Source of the DNA: Coleofasciculus sp. S288
GTDB lineage: Bacteria; Cyanobacteriota; Cyanobacteriia; Cyanobacteriales; Coleofasciculaceae
Direction of reading: 5' to 3'
NCBI GenBank assembly: GCA_020216575.1
Contig: JAIUYC010000061.1
Coordinates: 1 to 10,078 of the forward strand
Length of the DNA: 10,078 nt
This document shows positions 5,997-10,078 of this stretch, piece after piece. A model generated the notes under the pieces. That model was not told where the DNA came from and searched no databases. It worked only from the letters and a program-made list of their open reading frames with translations. The translations under genes were made by a program, and so were the position numbers. Positions within the stretch are counted from its first letter, which is position 1, and each line of letters starts with the position of its first letter.

Positions 5997-6022
5997 CAGG
6001 ATGGTAGTTTTGTGCATTTTTG

Positions 6023-6038
6023 GGTAATTGGTGATTGG
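6023..6038 (+). repeat. Short heptad repeat GGTAATT-GGTGATT-GG
   Basis: These are two and a bit units of the GGTNATT heptad, the same family as the longer runs at 9127-9203. It lies in the 211-bp spacer between the two TPR-type genes. Confidence 0.6.
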
Positions 6039-6077
6039 CATATCCCAGATACAGGGTTAGGTAGGTGGTAGATAGTC

Positions 6078-6117
6078 GAGGCTTGATCGTCTTTAATGTC
6101 TAGCGTCGGCAAGCCTC
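6078..6117 (-). terminator. Hairpin just after the stop of the anchored TPR-like gene
   Basis: GAGGCTTG (6078-6085) and CAAGCCTC (6110-6117) are perfect 8-bp arms with a 24-nt loop, starting 7 bp past the stop codon of the leftward gene. There is no T-run on the distal side, so it is a weak candidate terminator or a 3'-end protecting hairpin. Confidence 0.35.
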
Positions 6118-6124
6118 AAAAACT

Positions 6125-7162
6125 CTATTGTTCTCCCTCTGCTGTCGGTTGCTGCACAATGAAAAAGCAGCTATTGTACTCAGTGCCATTGTCCAGTGAC
6201 CAATTGCCCGTAAAGGGTCTGATGCCGCGATCACTGATGGACTTGACCACTACATCATACTGACCGGGTTTTAGCGTGTAGCGTTCGATGGGTCCTTTGT
6301 TGGGACAGCTTTCTGGACCCTTCCCGACATACTTGATACAGTCGTCACAAGGGTCCAATTCTTCAAACCGGGGATCTGGCCCGCTAAAGACGATGCGCAT
6401 TGTTTCCGGTGAATCATTGCGAATCTCGACTACCGTAGTGCCATCACTCGTAATGCCAGAGCGCCCTGGTTGCAAAATATCGCCGGCTCCCTTTGCTTTC
6501 GCCTCAGCTACCATGGATTGTGCCAAGGCAGCTTTGACTTCTGAGGCGAGTTGGTGTTTTTGATAGTTTTCCAGAAAACGCTCGTACATATTAACCGCGT
6601 TAGCATAGTTTTCCCTTGTTGCGTACACTTGGCCGCAGGAGTGATAGAGGGCGGGCAGGTTGGTATCCTGTTGAGGAATCAGATTCTTCTTCACCAAGAT
6701 ATCCATTTTTTCGCATACAGTTGGTTTAGCCAGTGCTGCCAGTCCAGCTTGCTCGAACAGGGCTGCACTTTGTTGGCGAATTGGCTCAACTAATGCACCG
6801 CCTGGGTAACGATTGACGAAGTCAGCATAGGCAACCAGAGCGGCTTCAGGCTTTCCAGCTTTTTGTTGGCCGATCGCATCCTGAAACGCTTGACATTCCG
6901 CCTTCTTAGCCTGAGCGCGAGCTGTGTAGTCGTTGAAATCAGCCCCTGACTGCCCATTGATGACACGGTCAAAATGAGCGATCGCTTCTTCACAATTTGC
7001 TGTTTCGTAAGCCTGTTCGCCTTTGTTGTAGTTGGAGCGAATCATAAAGTATTGAAAAGCCATGTAGGCGATTGCCGTAGCTGCAACAATGGCAAGTAGA
7101 TTCAATGCCCCAAGTGGGTTGCGCTGAGGTTGAGAGCTGCGGGAGGAGGTAACTCTGGACAT
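6125..7162 (-). CDS. Membrane-anchored TPR-like protein with cysteine-rich C-terminal domain, function unknown
   Basis: This 345-residue protein starts at the ATG at 7162, which is preceded by a good Shine-Dalgarno (AGGAG, 8 bases before the ATG). Residues 1-18 are polar and cytoplasmic (Ser/Arg/Gln-rich), and residues 19-40 (ALNLLAIVAATAIAYMAFQYFM) are one membrane anchor. The rest is expected outside the cytoplasm. Residues about 44-225 are helical with TPR-like segments: YNKGEQAYETANCEEAIAHFDRVI, AGKPEAALVAYADFVNRYP and ATRENYANAVNMYERFLENY. Residues about 235-336 look like a beta-sandwich-type domain (TTVVEIRNDSPETMRIVFSGP, ERYTLKPGQYDVVVKS). All eight cysteines (57, 90, 150, 176, 272, 275, 286, 332) lie after the anchor, an even number that suits disulfides. 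No catalytic motif is visible. It follows miaE by 128 bp and precedes the secreted TPR gene. I recognise no named family for the whole protein. Confidence 0.85.
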   Translation of the reverse strand: MSRVTSSRSSQPQRNPLGALNLLAIVAATAIAYMAFQYFMIRSNYNKGEQAYETANCEEAIAHFDRVINGQSGADFNDYTARAQAKKAECQAFQDAIGQQKAGKPEAALVAYADFVNRYPGGALVEPIRQQSAALFEQAGLAALAKPTVCEKMDILVKKNLIPQQDTNLPALYHSCGQVYATRENYANAVNMYERFLENYQKHQLASEVKAALAQSMVAEAKAKGAGDILQPGRSGITSDGTTVVEIRNDSPETMRIVFSGPDPRFEELDPCDDCIKYVGKGPESCPNKGPIERYTLKPGQYDVVVKSISDRGIRPFTGNWSLDNGTEYNSCFFIVQQPTAEGEQ

Positions 7163-7222
7163 GGTAAACTCCTATCAAGGTGAGGACTGGCAGTTGATGC
7201 AAAAAGAATTGCTTGCTCAGTC

Positions 7223-7234
7223 AGAGATATCTCT
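7223..7234. promoter_or_regulatory. 12-bp perfect palindrome AGAGATATCTCT
   Basis: This palindrome is centred in the 128-bp spacer between miaE and the anchored TPR-like gene, 61 bp before the latter's ATG. It could be an operator site. No convincing -35/-10 pair lies around it. Confidence 0.3.
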
Positions 7235-7290
7235 CGCCTTGAAGGAGTTATGCAGTCAGTAGCGCTGATACTCGAGCCTGGTTCTGTAAA

Positions 7291-7890
7291 TTAGCTGTGA
7301 ATTCTGGGTTCTGGGTGAAGGGTTACCAGCAATTCACTTTCGCGAATGGCTAATTCTTCCAGTCGCTCTTGGACGACATCCCGCTCGAAATAAGTATCCG
7401 CCAGCACCCAGTAAATGCCGTAGTGGCGTGCCTCCGATGCCATCAACCCTCGATAAAATTTAGCTAATTCCACATGGGGACAGTGAGTTGCCAGCAAGCC
7501 CAACCGCTCGTGAGAGCGAGCTTCAATTAGACCTGAAACCAGCAAAGAATCTAACAAGCGTTCGGGTTCATCCCGACGAATCAAGGTTTTCAATCCTGCA
7601 CCATAGGGAGGTGGGGAGAGGGGAGCGAGGGGAATGTCGCGTCGTTCGAGCCATTGGTTCACTTGCTCGAAGTGTTCGAGTTCCTCACGAGCAATCGCCG
7701 TTAGCTGACGCACCAGTTGAGTACTGGACGGGTAGCGAAACATCAAGTTCAACGCTACTCCTGCCGCCTTCCGTTCACAATGGGAGTGGTCGAGGAGAAT
7801 GATATCCAAATTGGCGATCGCTTGCTCTACCCAAGCCCAGCTAGTCGGCTGCTTGAGGGTGTTAATCAGCGGTAGTGTAGGAGAGGACAC
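7291..7890 (-). CDS. miaE: tRNA 2-methylthio-N6-isopentenyladenosine(37) hydroxylase MiaE
   Basis: This 199-residue protein is a non-haem diiron oxygenase that hydroxylates ms2i6A at position 37 of tRNAs reading U-starting codons, giving ms2io6A. It is cytoplasmic. The ferritin-like four-helix fold carries the iron ligands in order: E39 (DHSHCERKAAG), E70 with H73 (REELEHFEQV), E123 (GLIEARSHERL) and E153 with H156 (SEARHYGIYW). All are present, so the enzyme should be active. Length agrees with the family. The start is a GTG at 7890; the next in-frame ATG (residue 50) would remove the first helix and ligand. It is the first gene of the long leftward run, with a gene-free, inverted-repeat-containing region upstream. 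The substrate-making MiaA and MiaB are not in the window. Confidence 0.95.
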   Translation of the reverse strand: MSSPTLPLINTLKQPTSWAWVEQAIANLDIILLDHSHCERKAAGVALNLMFRYPSSTQLVRQLTAIAREELEHFEQVNQWLERRDIPLAPLSPPPYGAGLKTLIRRDEPERLLDSLLVSGLIEARSHERLGLLATHCPHVELAKFYRGLMASEARHYGIYWVLADTYFERDVVQERLEELAIRESELLVTLHPEPRIHS

Positions 7891-7961
7891 AGTTGTTGAG
7901 GAAATCGACTTGCTTGACTGAGAAAAAGAAAAAAGCGTGTTGCACTCCAGCTATACTACCA

Positions 7962-7976
7962 CCAGCTTAAAGCTGG
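7962..7976. promoter_or_regulatory. 15-bp inverted repeat upstream of miaE
   Basis: CCAGCTT (7962-7968) and AAGCTGG (7970-7976) are exact reverse complements around a single A. It lies about 72 bp before the miaE GTG, in the divergent spacer, where a repressor or activator site would be expected. No regulator is identifiable. Confidence 0.35.
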
Positions 7977-8141
7977 ACTCAGGAACTTGCATGAGAGCGC
8001 AACAGTCCCTTACTAAAAGAACCATTTTCCATACCCGAGGCAAACTACATGATGAAGGCTGTGCTTGACACCATGAATTAAAAGTGAAGCTGACTGACTT
8101 AACCCGGAATCTGGATCTTGGAACTTGTTGTAAATAGGAGT

Positions 8142-8210
8142 CCACCCTATTGATTTTGACAGATGCTGGGGTTCATACTCCCTATCTCCCACCGCTCAAA
8201 ATCAGCGTGG
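8142..8210 (+). repeat. Bulged stem-loop in the spacer upstream of the phosphatase gene
   Basis: TGATTTTGA (8151-8159) and TCAAAATCA (8196-8204) are perfect 9-bp arms, and CCAC (8142-8145) with GTGG (8207-8210) extends the stem across an internal bulge. The loop is 36 nt. The structure lies about 160 bp before the phosphatase ATG, upstream of the TTGACA at 8297, so it may not be in the mRNA. Confidence 0.4.
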
Positions 8211-8370
8211 CAGGTTAGCTGGTAAATAAGTCTTGGGACTGAGCGTTGTCTAAGGGAATCTGGGCATACTGAGTATACAATCGTACCCTGCTCTTCTTGA
8301 CAACAGCTGTACCAGCTATATTTCAAGGGTGCTACCTGGTACTCGGCGCAATTGGATTTGGATAGGTAAC

Positions 8371-9120
8371 ATGAATCACCGTCGTATAGTCATTGGTGAT
8401 GTACACGGCCACTACGACACCCTGATGAATTTATTGGATGCGATCGCCCCTAACAGCGATGACATGGTTTATTTTCTCGGTGACTTAATCGACCGAGGAC
8501 CACAAAGCGCTCAGGTGGTAGACTTCGTGATGAAAAGCTCATACCCCTGTCTGTTGGGCAACCACGAGCAGATGCTATTGGACATCCTGGGAAATGGAGA
8601 AATCTATGGACCAGCGCTGCAAGCGTGGCTCTATAGTGGTGGTCACAGCACTGTTAATAGTTATGGTGAGAATGGTGTCAGCCAAGATCATCTTGACTGG
8701 ATGCGGACACTGCCCACCTACATCGATTTGGGAGATGTGTGGTTAGTCCATGCAGGTATTCACCCCCGAATTCCCCTCCATCAGCAAACGTCTGACCAAT
8801 TTTGCTGGGTTCGTGAGGAATTTCACAGTATGCCTGAACCTTACTTCCCGGACAAGTTGATCGTTACGGGTCACACCATTACTTTTACTCTACCGGGTGT
8901 CCTCCCGGGCCGAATTGCCCAAGGTCGTGGGTGGCTGGATATTGACACTGGTGCTTATCACCCTAAGAGTGGTTGGATGACGGCATTGGACATTACCAAT
9001 GCTCTTGTTTATCAAGTTAACGTCTTCAAGCATCGCCTCCGTAAATTACCACTTGCGGAAGCGGTGACGCGGGTAGAACCTTCACAAATATTCCCGCGCC
9101 GCTCAGCTTTACGCTCTTGA
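8371..9120 (+). CDS. PPP-family metallophosphatase (serine/threonine-type or diadenosine-polyphosphatase-like)
   Basis: This is a 249-residue protein from the ATG at 8371. The frame extends to a GTG at 8329, but homologues begin close to the first motif, as MNHRRIVIGDVHGH does, and TAGG precedes the ATG. The two-metal phosphoesterase motifs are complete: GDVHGH (D10, H12), GDLIDRG (D38, D41, R42), GNHE (N64, H65, E66), VHAGI (H127) and TGH (H168), followed by DIDTGAY (D190-Y196). It should be a cytoplasmic bimetal phosphatase; no signal or membrane segment is visible. The family includes protein phosphatases of the PrpA/lambda type and ApaH-like hydrolases of dinucleotide polyphosphates, and sequence alone does not separate them. 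It is transcribed alone, divergent from miaE and convergent with the M48 protease gene. Confidence 0.93.
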   Translation: MNHRRIVIGDVHGHYDTLMNLLDAIAPNSDDMVYFLGDLIDRGPQSAQVVDFVMKSSYPCLLGNHEQMLLDILGNGEIYGPALQAWLYSGGHSTVNSYGENGVSQDHLDWMRTLPTYIDLGDVWLVHAGIHPRIPLHQQTSDQFCWVREEFHSMPEPYFPDKLIVTGHTITFTLPGVLPGRIAQGRGWLDIDTGAYHPKSGWMTALDITNALVYQVNVFKHRLRKLPLAEAVTRVEPSQIFPRRSALRS

Positions 9121-9126
9121 TCGATG

Positions 9127-9202
9127 GGTAATTGGTAATCGGTAATCCGAGGGAAGAATCCAGAAGGACAAGACCTTCATTAATGACCAATGACCAATAA
9201 TC
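9127..9202. repeat. Opposed heptad repeats between convergent genes
   Basis: On the plus strand GGTAATT, GGTAATC, GGTAATC run from 9127 to 9147. On the minus strand GATTATT, GGTCATT, GGTCATT run from 9202 down to 9182. The two runs face each other, so the strand can fold back with few mismatches (for example ATTGGTAAT against ATGACCAAT). They fill most of the 83-bp gap between the stops of the phosphatase and M48 genes and may act as a two-way transcription end, although no clean T-run is present. Heptad repeats of this kind are typical of cyanobacterial spacers. Confidence 0.65.
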
Positions 9203-9203
9203 G

Positions 9204-10055
9204 TTACAAAAGAACACGAATTTTGTTTTTATAGGCAGTATTGTTTAAGCCATTACCTACATTCGCTTGCTCTGGAGCGATCGCCTGCTGCAAAGCGTTA
9301 ACTCGGTCAGATGTCGCTGGATGCGTACTCAAAAAAGCAGGGATAGAGCCTCCCTTTTTCAGGAGTTTTTCCATAAAGGCGACCATGGCAGAAGGAGCGT
9401 AACCTGCCTTTTGTAAGTTCTCTAGCCCCAACTGATCGGCTTCCAGTTCGTCTTGGCGACTGTTTGGACGACGGAGTGCCAATTCTACGCCAAGGTTAAC
9501 TAACGTGCTGCGGTCTAGTCCTGCTGCTGCTGCTAGTCCTCGTGCGATCGCAGTCTGTCGCATTTGTTCGATTGCATGTTGCCCAACGATATGACCGACT
9601 TCGTGAGCCATAACACTGGCGAGTTGGGCTTCATTATCGGCTGCGGCTAACAAGCCGGTGTTAACGTAAACAAAGCCCCCCATTGTGGCGAAAGCATTAA
9701 TGCTCTTATCATCAACCACCTGAAAGGTATAGGGAATATCGGAGCGTTGGCTCTCCTTCGCCAGCCGCTGGCCAATTTCATTAACGTAACGATTAATTTC
9801 CGAATTGCGATAGAGCCGAACCTGACTACCAACCAACTCTTGATTGATCTGTTGACCGATCTGAACTTCCTGGCGAGGAGAAATATTGGACAACTGGATA
9901 ATTTGAACGCCACGCAAAATCAGATCTAACCAAGATCTCGCTTGCGACACTTGAGGCGTTCCCACGACTAGAGTCAGCGCGAGGAACACAGAAAGCAACG
10001 GATACAAGAAACGACGTCGATAACGGCGGGAAAGAGAGGAAAATAGATTCCACAT
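9204..10055 (-). CDS. M48-family zinc metalloprotease, exported or membrane-anchored
   Basis: This 283-residue protein starts at the ATG at 10055; no Shine-Dalgarno is evident. Residues 1-39 are a long, arginine-rich Sec signal or anchor (RRYRRRFLYPLLSVFLALTLVVG...VSQA) with possible cleavage after SQA. The peptidase domain follows: the zinc site HEVGH (H151, E152, H155) and the third ligand E203 in DELEADQLG, with D207 four residues later, as in M48 enzymes. MGGFVYVNTGLL (125-136) and FLSTHPATSDRV (241-252) are the other family signatures. Relatives in the bacterial envelope (BepA/LoiP type, with or without TPR) degrade misfolded outer-membrane or periplasmic proteins; this one has no TPR domain. 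All catalytic residues are present. It is convergent with the phosphatase gene, and its promoter probably lies beyond the right edge. Confidence 0.94.
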   Translation of the reverse strand: MWNLFSSLSRRYRRRFLYPLLSVFLALTLVVGTPQVSQARSWLDLILRGVQIIQLSNISPRQEVQIGQQINQELVGSQVRLYRNSEINRYVNEIGQRLAKESQRSDIPYTFQVVDDKSINAFATMGGFVYVNTGLLAAADNEAQLASVMAHEVGHIVGQHAIEQMRQTAIARGLAAAAGLDRSTLVNLGVELALRRPNSRQDELEADQLGLENLQKAGYAPSAMVAFMEKLLKKGGSIPAFLSTHPATSDRVNALQQAIAPEQANVGNGLNNTAYKNKIRVLL

Positions 10056-10078
10056 AGCAGGTATGTAAAGATAGCTGT

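Larger units (their letters stand above)
7891..8370. other. 480-bp gene-free region between divergent genes
   Basis: It separates leftward miaE from the rightward phosphatase and should hold both promoters. It contains a 15-bp inverted repeat (7962-7976) and a larger stem (8142-8210). A consensus -35 box TTGACA (8297-8302) is followed by TATATT (8317-8322), but the 14-bp spacer is too short for a confident promoter. The only frames are short and unlike protein. Confidence 0.6.

Noticed and set aside
7245..7295. Tiny plus-strand frame after AAGGAG (ATG at 7250)
   Set aside because: It has only about 15 codons, the spacing from AAGGAG to ATG is too short, and it runs against the flanking genes.
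7951..8145. 64-codon minus-strand frame in the miaE upstream spacer
   Set aside because: The composition is unlike a protein, no family is recognisable and it covers the inverted repeat at 7962-7976.
8156..8184. Promoter with TTGACA at 8156-8161
   Set aside because: No acceptable -10 hexamer lies 16-18 bp downstream.

Overview
The window looks like chromosomal DNA of a cyanobacterium, probably a filamentous one. The octamer GCGATCGC (the cyanobacterial HIP1 sequence) occurs 14 times by my count, starting at 1379, 2018, 4573, 4625, 4766, 5174, 5276, 5378, 5582, 6978, 7814, 8440, 9277 and 9544. Chance would give well under one copy in 10 kb. GGTAATT-type heptad repeats and proteins with a cyanobacterial look (a small two-helix membrane protein, a secreted TPR protein, MiaE) agree with this.

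Layout. 1-709 (minus): 5' part of a NYN-domain RNase-like gene that runs off the left edge. 710-1480: gene-free, packed with inverted repeats, including a 270-bp MITE-like palindrome. 1481-1894 (plus): small membrane protein, ended by a strong terminator shared with the converging gene. 1988-7890: five genes, all on the minus strand. In transcription order they are miaE (tRNA hydroxylase), an anchored TPR-like protein of unknown role, a secreted ten-repeat TPR protein, an HD-type phosphohydrolase and a gamma-glutamyltransferase-family hydrolase. The gaps between them (about 130-330 bp) suggest several transcription units. 7891-8370: gene-free and rich in inverted repeats. 8371-9120 (plus): PPP-type metallophosphatase. 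9204-10055 (minus): secreted or membrane-anchored M48 zinc protease, convergent with the phosphatase across an 83-bp spacer made of opposed heptad repeats.

The genes do not form one recognisable pathway. They mix tRNA modification, envelope or periplasmic proteins (two TPR-type proteins, the M48 protease, the two-helix protein), gamma-glutamyl or peptide hydrolysis and phosphohydrolases. I find no CRISPR array, phage, tRNA, rRNA or transposase gene, and I do not claim a new multi-gene system.

The points most worth a second look are: the MITE-like palindrome and neighbouring hairpins beside the NYN gene; a 16-base A/T tract that seems to have overwritten conserved codons near the end of ggt; a 12-bp hairpin in the ggt leader that pairs fully only in the ggt mRNA sense; HIP1 octamers locked to the 102-bp TPR period; and an uncharacterised eight-cysteine anchored protein.
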